Program-made: the position numbers and the translations under genes | The notes under the pieces: generated by a model | What the model was told of the DNA's origin: nothing | What the model saw: the letters and a program-made list of their open reading frames with translations, nothing else | The model's database searches: none | Shown here: in pieces, positions 39,934 through 47,747 of the stretch | Numbering within the stretch: position 1 is the stretch's first letter | Layout: each line of letters starts with the position of its first letter | Assembly: GCA_000344275.1 (NCBI GenBank) | Contig: AORU01000004.1 | Coordinates: forward strand, 62,001 to 126,000 | Origin: Streptococcus oralis subsp. tigurinus AZ_3a | GTDB taxonomy: Bacteria > Bacillota > Bacilli > Lactobacillales > Streptococcaceae | Direction: 5' to 3' | DNA length: 64,000 nt

Positions 39934-40392
39934 TTACTTCTCTTTTCTATCTACCTCTTGCAATAGCTGTCGGAGCATATTGGCACGAACAACTGAGGAT
40001 TCTTCCCCTAGGACACGATCCGTTGCTACTGAAGTTAGCAAGGTCATCTCCTGCTTGGTCATTAAGTCCTGCTCCACCAAAAGCTGGAGAATATCCTCAT
40101 AGATCTCCTGACTAACTCGCTCACCAATCGAGTAAAGCAAATCGCGGAGCATCTCATGATGACTGGAAAATTCAATACGCCCTATACGAATGTAGCCTCC
40201 ACCACCTCTTTTACTCTCAACTAAGTAACCTCTACTTTCCGTAAAGCGTGTCTTGATGACATAGTTAATCTGACTTGGCACAACCTGGAAGGTATCAGCT
40301 AACTGGCTCCGCTGCAATTCCACGATACCAGATTGGTCTAAAATCGCCTTGATATAGGCTTCGATATGATCTGATGTATTTTTAAATCTCAT
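39934..40392 (-). CDS. ctsR: Transcriptional repressor CtsR
   Basis: The 152-residue protein has the CtsR helix-turn-helix with VVPSQINYVIKTRFTESRGY and the glycine-rich wing KRGGGGYIRIGRI that senses heat. It represses clp and other stress genes. First gene of the ctsR-clpC operon, with its own operator 26-42 nt upstream of its start codon. Confidence 0.96.
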   Translation of the reverse strand: MRFKNTSDHIEAYIKAILDQSGIVELQRSQLADTFQVVPSQINYVIKTRFTESRGYLVESKRGGGGYIRIGRIEFSSHHEMLRDLLYSIGERVSQEIYEDILQLLVEQDLMTKQEMTLLTSVATDRVLGEESSVVRANMLRQLLQEVDRKEK

Positions 40393-40417
40393 AGTAAATC
40401 AAACTCCTTCTTTGAAC

Positions 40418-40434
40418 CTTGACTATCTTTGACT
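40418..40434 (-). promoter_or_regulatory. CtsR operator
   Basis: On the minus strand AGTCAAA (40434-40428), 3 nt, AGTCAAG (40424-40418): the direct heptad repeat with 3-nt gap that defines CtsR boxes ((A/G)GTCAAA-NAN-(A/G)GTCAAA). Confidence 0.85.
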
Positions 40435-40542
40435 ATACTATCATTTAACACTCTATAAGTCAAATTTTTAAGGTCAAAGCCTTGAAAATACTGACTTTCT
40501 TTAAAAATACTACAACATTAGGACGCCTTAGTTTTTCTTGAA

Positions 40543-40565
40543 AGTTCCTAAAAAAGTCCACAAAA
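40543..40565. mobile_element. Left attachment site (attL) of the integrated element
   Basis: The 23-bp sequence recurs at 52437-52459 with one mismatch; the shared exact core is TAAAAAAGTCCACAAAA (17 bp). It lies between ctsR and the first element gene. A hairpin GCCCT/AGGGC (40570-40583) with a U tract running into the core on the minus strand borders it, so the integration site looks like the tail of a terminator. Confidence 0.85.
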
Positions 40566-40614
40566 AAGAGCCCTGAAAAGGGCGTAATATTGACGAGTTC
40601 AGCAGGCAAGAACT

Positions 40615-40640
40615 AGCACCTTTGAAGGTGCTTTTTTATT
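40615..40640 (+). terminator. Rightward terminator inside attL end
   Basis: AGCACCTT (40615-40622) pairs with AAGGTGCT (40625-40632), followed by TTTTTT. It stops rightward transcription just before the 367-aa cargo gene and may insulate it. Confidence 0.75.
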
Positions 40641-40711
40641 CATCTAATCAATTATCAATAATAATGTTACAATAACTATAATATAAACAATAACTTTCTG
40701 AAAGGATTAAC

Positions 40712-41815
40712 ATGGATAAGATAGAAATGATTTCTTTTTCAATCCTACTTGATGAAGTTGCTGAAGTAAGGCAACTGCTTGAAAATATTGTAAGTTTGGA
40801 TAAGACAGTTTATCCAGAACTATCAATAGGTATCCTTCCTTTTGTATCATCTCTCTGTGATGGAATACTAAAGTTTTTACCCAGAGATGTTCATAGTGAT
40901 TTTCCAAATATTGGAGAACAGGAATTTCAAAAAATAATATCTAGTGTCCGAGTGAGTTATAAGCAATACTCTGATAAAAAATTTAGCAAGGCTAACAAAC
41001 TGATACTTGAAATAGAGAGACGCTTTTATTCACAAATGGTAGAAAATTATAATTTATTTCAAAAACTCGTAATCAATATTTTTGGACAACATGATTTAGG
41101 GGTATATTACTTCAACGAAATTCCATACGCTAACACTAATCAATATCATATTTACCTAGAAAGTATTTTATCGAAAACTGATAAAAAGGATATTTCCTAT
41201 TTTGATAAAAGAGCTACTGATTTATTTTTTGAATTTAGCAAAGCTTTAGGAACTTTAATTAATTCAGTAAATCAAAAAACTATTAAGAAGCCTACAATCC
41301 AGGATATTAAAATTGAAAACTTTGAACAACGTGATTTTTTCTTATTTGAATCTAAAAGAAGGAATTTTTTAACAGGAGTTCTGCCTACGGGCACTCAGTT
41401 ATTCTTATTTAACATATTATGCCAGAATAATTTTGTAGTACATATTATGCCAAGTGTCTTAAAATCAAAAAATTACTTTTTTACACGCTCGCTAAGCCAA
41501 TGCTATTTAGTTAGTATTACAGCCTTACGCTTGATTCTCAATAAGGAAAGCTCTTTATTTCCTGATTTCCAACGGGAGGAAGTTGTTGATATCCTTGATC
41601 GCAAAGAAAAAGTTTTTAACTTCCGACAAGATTTTAGAAATAATATATTTCATTATAAAATTTCAAATGTCCCATTACAAATATTTACCAATCCCCCGAA
41701 ATTCTTTGAAGAACTGATTGAATTTCATTCCTCAAAAAATTTTAAAGAGTATCAAAAACTATTATTGGAAGAAATCTTAAAAATAAATGACATAATCAAT
41801 TCATTTATCAATTGA
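40712..41815 (+). CDS. Unknown 367-aa protein with HEPN-like R-X4-H motif (cargo)
   Basis: I do not recognise the family. The protein is mostly helical, without signal peptide or membrane segment. Near the C-terminus FRNNIFHYK contains R309-N-N-I-F-H314, an R-X4-H motif of the type used by HEPN RNases; the Asn after Arg is typical of them. It starts behind GAAAGGA (8-9 nt). It is the only rightward gene at the left end of the island, separated from the core genes, where satellite islands carry defence or virulence cargo. Low GC compared with the chromosome. An RNase-type anti-phage role is inference; an unrelated helical protein remains possible. Confidence 0.65.
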   Translation: MDKIEMISFSILLDEVAEVRQLLENIVSLDKTVYPELSIGILPFVSSLCDGILKFLPRDVHSDFPNIGEQEFQKIISSVRVSYKQYSDKKFSKANKLILEIERRFYSQMVENYNLFQKLVINIFGQHDLGVYYFNEIPYANTNQYHIYLESILSKTDKKDISYFDKRATDLFFEFSKALGTLINSVNQKTIKKPTIQDIKIENFEQRDFFLFESKRRNFLTGVLPTGTQLFLFNILCQNNFVVHIMPSVLKSKNYFFTRSLSQCYLVSITALRLILNKESSLFPDFQREEVVDILDRKEKVFNFRQDFRNNIFHYKISNVPLQIFTNPPKFFEELIEFHSSKNFKEYQKLLLEEILKINDIINSFIN

Positions 41816-41992
41816 AAAATAGGTCTTATTTCAGAAAAATAGTTTCATCTCAATTCTATTTTAGAAAAACTAATACTTTTTTCTAAAAACAATAAGTTTT
41901 TACCCCCTTTTTCTCTGAACATCTCCGACTTGGAAAAAGTTCCCTTCACCGGTACCCTACTGGGCAGAAATATTTTTTAAAAGGTGGGGGAG
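41816..41992. other. Short intergenic stretch
   Basis: AT-rich DNA between two genes that converge. Repeated TTTTCTAAAA/TTTTAGAAAA-type tracts (41855-41895) could form a weak terminator; nothing else recognised. Confidence 0.4.
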
Positions 41993-42409
41993 TCAATATC
42001 CTTTCAATTCCACAAATCTTTTAGCGATTACCTTTCTACGGCTATTTATATAACGAGTAGTTTTATTTAGTTTCTCTGCCACGTCTTCCCAAGTCGCACC
42101 AGCTTCTAAATATCTCATTTTAAAAATGACTAGATCACTTTCAATTAAGTTTTCCATCAAGGTATCTACAACTAGTTTAAAGCCTTCTAAATATCTTAGT
42201 GTTTGGTCTTCTTCAATTCTAATGATTGTCGCTTCAGTAGGACTAGATACTGTCTTGCCTTTCCCACCAGTATAATCTTCAGTGCTATGTTTCTTATTAT
42301 GTATCAGTTCCTGTCTTCTCAAATAAATTTTATTAGCAAGCGTTCTATATCGTCCTAACTCAATATCTATCCCGTCCAGGTCTCTGTTACTCAACTCGTA
42401 CATAGGCAA
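41993..42409 (-). CDS. Phage-type DUF722 / ArpU-like transcriptional regulator
   Basis: The 138-residue protein has an acidic helical N-terminus and a C-terminal sigma-like helix-turn-helix (LEAGATWEDVAEKLNKTTRY), the layout of the DUF722/RinA/ArpU group of late-gene regulators in Gram-positive phages. In phages it switches on packaging and structural genes. Here it is last in the leftward set and separated by 370 nt from the capsid genes. It may respond to or mimic a helper phage's late regulator. Confidence 0.75.
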   Translation of the reverse strand: MPMYELSNRDLDGIDIELGRYRTLANKIYLRRQELIHNKKHSTEDYTGGKGKTVSSPTEATIIRIEEDQTLRYLEGFKLVVDTLMENLIESDLVIFKMRYLEAGATWEDVAEKLNKTTRYINSRRKVIAKRFVELKGY

Positions 42410-42779
42410 GTACCTCCACTTAATTTAAAAATTTTTTTATCTTGCAATTTGTCAAATTGTAAATTCTGTCAAACTGACAAAAAGCGCTAAAAGCCTTCCA
42501 ACACTCCACTTACCAGGTATCATTGTTTTAAGTTTGACAACTCTTCAGTATGACAAGTTCAAGGGAAATTTCTTTAATTTATCCCCTCAGTTTCTCATAT
42601 CTTACATTCTGTGAAACTCACTCCATTCTGTAAACCCCTGATATACCTTGCTTTCAAGCTATTACTTCTTTTCAGTTTATGCTTACTTTGTTATGTGAAA
42701 CTTAGTAAAGCATAAAAGTAGGACTAGCGATATTTCTTTTGTTTGAGCCATATATCACTAGCCTTACTTAATTTGTTCC
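42410..42779. other. Intergenic region with TGTCAA repeats and inverted repeats
   Basis: No gene is visible in this 370-nt stretch. TTTGTCAAA (42448), TGTCAAA (42467), TGACAA (42475), TTTGACAA (42533) and ATGACAAG (42550) recur within about 110 nt in both orientations. Two imperfect inverted repeats follow: TTTATGCTTACT/AGTAAAGCATAAA (42676-42716) and AAGTAGGACTAGCGATAT/ATATATCACTAGCCTTACTT (42717-42770); the second may terminate the capsid operon. The repeats could be a replication origin or an operator of the DUF722 gene. Confidence 0.5.
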
Positions 42780-43328
42780 CTATTTTTCTAAATACACTTT
42801 GATGTCCCGATATTCCTTAGAAAAATTCATCCACCCGCTAATATCAGGGTTTAAGAATGGTAGGACAGTAAGCGGACTTACTTCCGTTCGATATAGCGAT
42901 AGAGAATGTTTCTGACTTATTTCCCTGACTACACCTGTATGGATTTCTTCTACATCCTTCTTTAGTTCTTGAATTTCATCATATGCGTCCAGAATTTGTC
43001 TAAGTTTCTTTCGGTATTGTTTATAGATCTTCTTAGTTTCCATCCGTTGCTTAGTTTCTTTAAAAATGTATTCAAAGATGACTGCTTTAGCTTCTGAAAA
43101 ATCTCTATTATATTTTTCCTGAAGAGAATTAATAGCTTTTTCCATCTTTTCCAACTTCTCTAAAGATTCTAAGTTATTTGACAAAAAAGAATCTATGTTC
43201 TCAAATGAAACTGCTTGATTGCCTAACAGGCTTTTCCTTTTTTCGCTTAACTGTTCTCGTGCTGAATAAATCTTACTTTTTTTATTATCTAAATCATCCA
43301 GTGTATCAAATACTTGATTAATATCCAT
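42780..43328 (-). CDS. Coiled-coil protein next to the capsid gene (possible scaffold)
   Basis: The 182-residue protein is Lys/Glu-rich with long heptad-like helices over residues 1-135 and a short hydrophobic C-terminal part (TVLPFLNPDISGWMNF). I recognise no family. It starts 9 nt after the capsid gene and is cotranscribed with it. A scaffolding or capsid-size-determining role would fit position and structure but is not shown by the sequence. Confidence 0.6.
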   Translation of the reverse strand: MDINQVFDTLDDLDNKKSKIYSAREQLSEKRKSLLGNQAVSFENIDSFLSNNLESLEKLEKMEKAINSLQEKYNRDFSEAKAVIFEYIFKETKQRMETKKIYKQYRKKLRQILDAYDEIQELKKDVEEIHTGVVREISQKHSLSLYRTEVSPLTVLPFLNPDISGWMNFSKEYRDIKVYLEK

Positions 43329-43337
43329 TTCTTCCTC

Positions 43338-44198
43338 CTAGTTCCATTGAATAAAGTAACCACAATCTTCTTCAACTTTTTTTACATCAAATCGGGTATG
43401 TAAAATCAACCGTTTCCCAAAATAGTCATTCGCATTCACCCAACTAAGTGTATCTTTCTTGCGATCAAACAAAGTAACAAAGTTTTCTAGATCTCCGATA
43501 AAGCCTTTTTTGTCACCTTTATTCCCTAATGTTGTATCATCTACAATTAAAAAGTTATCTACAAAGAATGTTTCACTTGTCCCTGTCTCTTTATCAACTT
43601 TAAGAAGATAATTTCCTGAAGTGTCTTTCATTTTTTCTAAGACACTAAATAGTGATTGACTAACAACCATAGATACATTGCGCTCTGGATTGATTAAAGA
43701 AACAATAGATTTCAAGTCATCCATACTTGTAGCAGTCTGCACTTTCGCAGTTTGGAGAATTTTCCCAATCTCTCTATTTCGTGTTCTACGTTTTAATTTA
43801 ATAATCTTCTTACCAAGAAAATCCGTTAAATTATATTGGCCATCATCTAATTGCTCCTGTGAAAAATCAAGTTTTCCACTGAATAATTTAACTAAGTAAT
43901 CAACGCTGATAGTTTTCTTTTTATCTGCTTCTGTTCTCTCAACCGAATTTTCACTAACTTCTTGTAATGAATCAGATTCAAAGTCAGTTACTTCATACTT
44001 CCCACCACGGGTACGAGTCTCAATAACATTTACTAGATCAACCAATTCTTTACGTTGATGTTCATCTTCGTAACTATCAAGGATTGGTTTTTCAATGAGT
44101 ATATGATTATTTTCTACGTTCATTCCTCTAGTGTTATAACCTGTACTTCGGATATAAGCTTCTAGATTTTCTTTTTGTTTAACTAAGTTAGTTGTCAT
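43338..44198 (-). CDS. HK97-fold major capsid protein (island-encoded)
   Basis: The 286-residue protein has a charged helical N-terminus and, from about residue 95 onward, features of HK97-type capsids: SVDYLVKLF..., a helix region, VVSQSLFSVLEKMKDTSGNY LL followed by FFVDNFLIVDD, a GFIGDLENFVTLFDR segment and a final RFDVKKVEEDCGYFIQW strand. These match the A-domain and P-loop pattern of phage capsid proteins (sQsl...kDs.G.yLl...GfiGDf...DR). No portal, protease or terminase gene is near. A satellite that makes its own shell, or alters a helper's, is implied. Confidence 0.75.
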   Translation of the reverse strand: MTTNLVKQKENLEAYIRSTGYNTRGMNVENNHILIEKPILDSYEDEHQRKELVDLVNVIETRTRGGKYEVTDFESDSLQEVSENSVERTEADKKKTISVDYLVKLFSGKLDFSQEQLDDGQYNLTDFLGKKIIKLKRRTRNREIGKILQTAKVQTATSMDDLKSIVSLINPERNVSMVVSQSLFSVLEKMKDTSGNYLLKVDKETGTSETFFVDNFLIVDDTTLGNKGDKKGFIGDLENFVTLFDRKKDTLSWVNANDYFGKRLILHTRFDVKKVEEDCGYFIQWN

Positions 44199-44247
44199 TT
44201 TTTTGCTCCTTCATCTTTTAATATCTGATTTTTGTTTATAATTTTTT

Positions 44248-44478
44248 CTAAAATTCTTTGCTCTTAGTTTTTCTTTTATGACTCTCCGAGCCTTTAGAAT
44301 CATTTTTTCTAGATTTTGATTTGTCTTGTTTGTTAGCATATTTTTCTAGTATTTCTTGTTTCCGTTGTTCTAAGCTTTCATCTTCTTTTTTACACTGAGA
44401 AAAGATTTTCTGTCTTTTATCTGGATCCATAGAAAACTTATTGGCTACTACATACCCTAAAGAAGTATCTCCTGACAT
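44248..44478 (-). CDS. Small Lys-rich protein of the island
   Basis: From the ATG at 44478 (behind GGGGGTGAGG) the protein has 76 residues, starting MSGDTSLGYVVANKFS and ending in a Lys/Ser-rich tail (KSRKNDSKGSESHKRKTK). It lies just upstream of the capsid gene in the same orientation. A nucleic-acid-binding role is possible from the charge; no family recognised. Confidence 0.6.
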   Translation of the reverse strand: MSGDTSLGYVVANKFSMDPDKRQKIFSQCKKEDESLEQRKQEILEKYANKQDKSKSRKNDSKGSESHKRKTKSKEF

Positions 44479-44504
44479 CTTCCTCACCCCCTTTCTATGC
44501 AAAT

Positions 44505-44548
44505 AAAAAGGGACATACCACTAGCATTATATGCTTACGGTATGTCCC
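44505..44548 (-). terminator. Terminator between replication and capsid genes
   Basis: GGGACATACC (44510-44519) and GGTATGTCCC (44539-44548) form a perfect 10-bp stem; A residues at 44501-44509 give the U tract on the minus strand. The loop contains TATAAT on the minus strand (44531-44526), so a start of transcription for the capsid genes may lie inside it. Confidence 0.8.
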
Positions 44549-44567
44549 TGAGTTGTTCTCAATAGAC

Positions 44568-44729
44568 TTATTTTTTAGTTTCTTTTTTGACTAGATGGGT
44601 AAATTTCCCATCTGAATAGAATAAAGTAATTTCTCCAAAACTTGGAATTTTTTCTATCTCTATTATACCACATTTTTCGTAGACAACAAAGCCTTTTTCT
44701 GTTGCAAATCGCATTTTATCATCATTCAT
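44568..44729 (-). CDS. 53-aa island protein coupled to the helicase loader
   Basis: This short ORF starts MNDDKMRFATEKGFVVYEK and ends THLVKKETKK. Its ATG overlaps the stop codon of the DnaC-type gene (ATGA), a classic translational coupling, and the terminator follows at once. It has no known domain; the small beta-rich look is only an impression. Confidence 0.7.
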   Translation of the reverse strand: MNDDKMRFATEKGFVVYEKCGIIEIEKIPSFGEITLFYSDGKFTHLVKKETKK

Positions 44730-45571
44730 TGATATTCTCCCCTCACTGTGTTGATAGTGTATCTCTTATCTTTGATCGTAAAATCCTTGAAAGTGTTCCC
44801 TTCTAAACCTTTCAAAATTCTACTTGAATTTCTAGCATTGTATACAGTCCGCAGTTCACTACTATCTAGGTTCGTGTTGAAAATCGTAGTTTCTCGATTG
44901 TTGATAATATCAAACAAGAAATCCTGTTCCCAATCGCTCTTAGGTGTTACCGTCCCATTTTTTGCCCCTAGGTCATCGATGATTAGAAAATCAACATCAA
45001 CTAGCTTTTTAACCGCCTCATACTCTGTTAAGTTTGCATTTCTTCCATAAGCCCAGCCTTCTTTTATCTGCTTGATAATCTCGGTTAAGCTAACAAACAA
45101 AACACTCTTAGGCTCGTGCTTCGCCCTGAAACTCTCATTGATTTCTTTAGCCAATGCAAGAGATAAATGACTTTTTCCAATTCCTGTGCTACCACTAATT
45201 AAAGTATTTCCTGTCATACCTGCAAGGTACTTCTGGGCTTGCCCCTTTACAAACTCTAACATCTGACGCTCCTCTGTAGTCTTAACAAAGAAATTCTCAA
45301 ATGTTGCCCCCTTCAACTCGTTAGGAATCGTACTGTCACGCATTAAGACATCATAAGTTTTAAAGTAAGCTTGCCTGTCCTCGAACTGCTGTAATAGTTC
45401 TTTCTCTTTCTGTTTAATCTCTCCCTTCACGCACTCCGGGCAAAATGCTTGTAGTTTTCTTTCTGAACCCCCTAACACTGGTACAGAAATTTCCCAATAA
45501 TTTACCTGGTGAATATCGCAAACTTTATCCAATATTTTTCTGTTATTAAATTCTTTAAATTGTTCCTTCAT
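44726..45571 (-). CDS. DnaC-type helicase loader (AAA+)
   Basis: The 281-residue protein has a Cys pair FCPEC (44-47) in the N-terminal part, Walker A GSTGIGKS (127-134), Walker B VDFLIIDDLGAKNG and a late sensor region SSRILKGLEGN. It resembles phage DnaC/DnaI-type loaders that bring the host helicase to the origin. It follows the replisome organiser gene by 11 nt and supports autonomous replication of the excised element. Confidence 0.88.
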   Translation of the reverse strand: MKEQFKEFNNRKILDKVCDIHQVNYWEISVPVLGGSERKLQAFCPECVKGEIKQKEKELLQQFEDRQAYFKTYDVLMRDSTIPNELKGATFENFFVKTTEERQMLEFVKGQAQKYLAGMTGNTLISGSTGIGKSHLSLALAKEINESFRAKHEPKSVLFVSLTEIIKQIKEGWAYGRNANLTEYEAVKKLVDVDFLIIDDLGAKNGTVTPKSDWEQDFLFDIINNRETTIFNTNLDSSELRTVYNARNSSRILKGLEGNTFKDFTIKDKRYTINTVRGEYQ

Positions 45572-45582
45572 CTTTGCAACTC

Positions 45583-46476
45583 CTAAAATGGTAGGTCTGG
45601 GAAGTTATCTTCAGACTTCCTTTTTATGATTTTAGGCTTTTGATTCAAATAACCGTCAAACTTAGATCCGAAAAGTGTTTCTGGTCTCAGATATTTAGAA
45701 AATTCAGGACTATCCTTCCATTCTGCCGTTTTAATATCTATCACCTGTTTAAAATCTTCAAGTGTATAGCCTTCTTTGAATCGTGCTAGTAAGAGCCTTT
45801 TTGTCTTATCAACAAACTTATACCGCTTATTAGCTACTTGATTCAGATAAACAATAGGAATCCAAAGTTCTTTATGTTTTGTTTTCTCTAAATCTTTTAT
45901 AGCTGTTTCTTCAAGCCAAGTAGGAAAAGTGAAAGATGAGCTTTGCTCATTAGGCGAGGTTCCCTCGACTATATATTCTTTATTTATATCTAACTTTAAA
46001 TCTTGCTCTAATTCTTTCTCTTTATCTATCTCTTTCTCTGTCTTACATGTAGATAACGTTGTAAAATTATTAGATAACAATGTAAGATTATTTTCTTTCT
46101 CTTGTTGCTCTTTGCGGTAGCTTCTCATATATGCAGCGTGGTTTGTTTCTTGTTGTACCAAAGCTTTTGCTTGTGTTAACTCGGCATTTTTATCTTCATC
46201 AATCTGAATCAGGCCACATTGCGTAAAATAAGCTATAGTCATAGATATATCATCTTCAGAAACATCTAATTTCAAGGCCAGTTCTTCTTTTAAGGTTTCA
46301 AAGTACCCTTCGTAATACAGAATACAATCACTTTCAAGACTTTCTAACATCATACGCATATAGATCACTGTCATGGTATAGCCACCAGGCATACTTTTTA
46401 GTCGCTTAATAAATAGGTTGTCAAAAAATTTCTTATCAATTTTCAACCAAAAATATACTTTAGTCTTTGCCATCAT
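45583..46476 (-). CDS. Phage replisome organiser
   Basis: The 297-residue protein begins MMAKTKVYFWLKIDKKFFDN, the start of the phage replisome organiser N-terminal domain, a winged helix that binds the origin (about residues 1-120). A variable linker and a C-terminal DnaD-like region (about 190-280) follow. It would recognise the element's origin and recruit the DnaC-type loader. Its start overlaps the preceding small HTH gene by 17 nt. Confidence 0.88.
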   Translation of the reverse strand: MMAKTKVYFWLKIDKKFFDNLFIKRLKSMPGGYTMTVIYMRMMLESLESDCILYYEGYFETLKEELALKLDVSEDDISMTIAYFTQCGLIQIDEDKNAELTQAKALVQQETNHAAYMRSYRKEQQEKENNLTLLSNNFTTLSTCKTEKEIDKEKELEQDLKLDINKEYIVEGTSPNEQSSSFTFPTWLEETAIKDLEKTKHKELWIPIVYLNQVANKRYKFVDKTKRLLLARFKEGYTLEDFKQVIDIKTAEWKDSPEFSKYLRPETLFGSKFDGYLNQKPKIIKRKSEDNFPDLPF

Positions 46477-46732
46477 CTACCCCCAGGAACTTTAAAACGT
46501 CTGAGATTTTATAATACGCTTTTCTAGTATCTTCAATAGGCGGTATATACTGTGGTAGTCCTGCACCTTCCCATTTTATCAAGGTTTTATCTCCTATGCC
46601 CAGTTCTTCCTTTAGTTCCACCTTGCTAATCAAATCTAATCTTTTTTGAGGTACTTTATCATGGCTTTTTAAATACCGTTCCACTGCTTCCAAAATCTTA
46701 GACTTTAAATCTTCAATCATTTTTTCAAACAT
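46460..46732 (-). CDS. Small MerR-type helix-turn-helix protein
   Basis: From ATG 46732 (GGGGG ribosome site) the 90-residue protein has a helical N-terminus and SKVELKEELGIGDKTLIKWEG...YKISDVLKFLG, a MerR/excisionase-like HTH. It may be the excisionase or a regulator of replication genes. Its 3' end overlaps the organiser gene. Confidence 0.65.
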   Translation of the reverse strand: MFEKMIEDLKSKILEAVERYLKSHDKVPQKRLDLISKVELKEELGIGDKTLIKWEGAGLPQYIPPIEDTRKAYYKISDVLKFLGVDDGKD

Positions 46733-46733
46733 C

Positions 46734-46943
46734 TTAGTACCCCCATGGCTTAACCCCTGCAAGCTGAATATATCGCCCATAATAAGGGCTTAACTCCTCG
46801 CTGGTCGTTTCTATCGTCTGTGCACTTTCTCGCTCGATTCGGGCGCTTTTTTTGCGGTCTCGGTGATTTAGATAAAGTAGTAGGCCAAGCAGTAGCAAAG
46901 TAAAGACAATAGACTGCGTATTGCTTAATTCTAGTTCATTCAT
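46734..46943 (-). CDS. Small membrane protein of the island
   Basis: The 69-residue protein has one membrane helix (about residues 10-26, SIVFTLLLLGLLLYL) and a charged C-terminal part. It is packed between neighbours with gaps of 1 nt, typical of phage early operons. Function unknown. Confidence 0.6.
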   Translation of the reverse strand: MNELELSNTQSIVFTLLLLGLLLYLNHRDRKKSARIERESAQTIETTSEELSPYYGRYIQLAGVKPWGY

Positions 46944-46944
46944 G

Positions 46945-47151
46945 CTATGCCCTCGCTTTATAATTCTTGATATAATTTACTTGATAGCTTCGCTCCATCT
47001 TCAGAAAGTCGTACACCTCTTCTGGAGTTACTTTATCATCTAAAAAGTCAATGATGAACTGAAAGAGGTTCGGATTTCTATCCTTAATTTCAGTAATTCG
47101 GTTGTCAAATTCTGATTGTGTCATGTTATCTAGAGTCATATTTTTCTCCAT
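46945..47151 (-). CDS. Small acidic protein of the island
   Basis: 68 residues, helical, with FQFIIDFLDDKVTPEEVYDFLK in the middle. It starts next to a GGAGAAAAAT-type context and is tightly packed in the operon. Family unknown. Confidence 0.55.
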   Translation of the reverse strand: MEKNMTLDNMTQSEFDNRITEIKDRNPNLFQFIIDFLDDKVTPEEVYDFLKMERSYQVNYIKNYKARA

Positions 47152-47455
47152 TAGCCTTTCCTTGTCCTTTTTCTTGCCTGTTTTCTATATGGTATGCTTC
47201 ACCACTCCAAACGCTGGGCGATTGCCCCAAGTTGGCGAACGCTTGTAGCGGTGTTTCGTGAGTAATTACCCATCTTTCAGCTAAACAAGGTCTTAGAATC
47301 ACCCTGTCAGCGCTTGATTTCAAAACCTTTTCTAATTGCTTGCCTGCTCTTCGGTTTTTCTTTAGGTATTTGATAGAATAGATATTTTTTGTTATAATCA
47401 GATCATAGAAAAAATTTCTATACTCTGAATTGTGTCGCTTGCTCGCCTTGGCCAA
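47126..47455 (-). CDS. Doubtful ORF carrying a 29-bp element repeat
   Basis: The frame has only a TTG start at 47455 with no clear ribosome site, and it overlaps the next gene by 26 nt. It contains AGKQLEKVL, and the DNA for it (47320-47348) is repeated exactly at 51228-51256. The region might be a conserved non-coding or RNA sequence in phage-like elements instead of a protein gene. Confidence 0.3.
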   Translation of the reverse strand: MAKASKRHNSEYRNFFYDLIITKNIYSIKYLKKNRRAGKQLEKVLKSSADRVILRPCLAERWVITHETPLQAFANLGQSPSVWSGEAYHIENRQEKGQGKANGEKYDSR

Positions 47456-47475
47456 AATTTGAGCAAGTGATTTTT

Positions 47476-47736
47476 TTATTTTCTTTTTGCATGATTACTA
47501 CCTGACTTTGGTTTATAAAGCAAGTCTTTACTTTCGATAAGATCTAGAATCCAACTGAATCCCTGCTCCACCGTTTCAAGAAATGCGCCCAGGTCTTCAC
47601 TGTACAAGTTCTCGTAGTTCATACAAAGATATTCGGCTAGTTGTCTGTCTTTCTCAACTAGCTTTTTAAAATCCTTGGAATACTTAGGAATTTCTAACCC
47701 CTTGGCATTTGTAACTGTCTTAAATTCATTTTCCAT
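47476..47736 (-). CDS. Small hypothetical protein of the island
   Basis: 86 residues, MENEFKTVTNAKGLEIPKYS..., helical and acidic with a basic C-terminus (SGSNHAKRK). It follows the Rha-type gene by 11 nt on the same strand. Family unknown. Confidence 0.55.
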   Translation of the reverse strand: MENEFKTVTNAKGLEIPKYSKDFKKLVEKDRQLAEYLCMNYENLYSEDLGAFLETVEQGFSWILDLIESKDLLYKPKSGSNHAKRK

Positions 47737-47747
47737 TTTCTATACTC

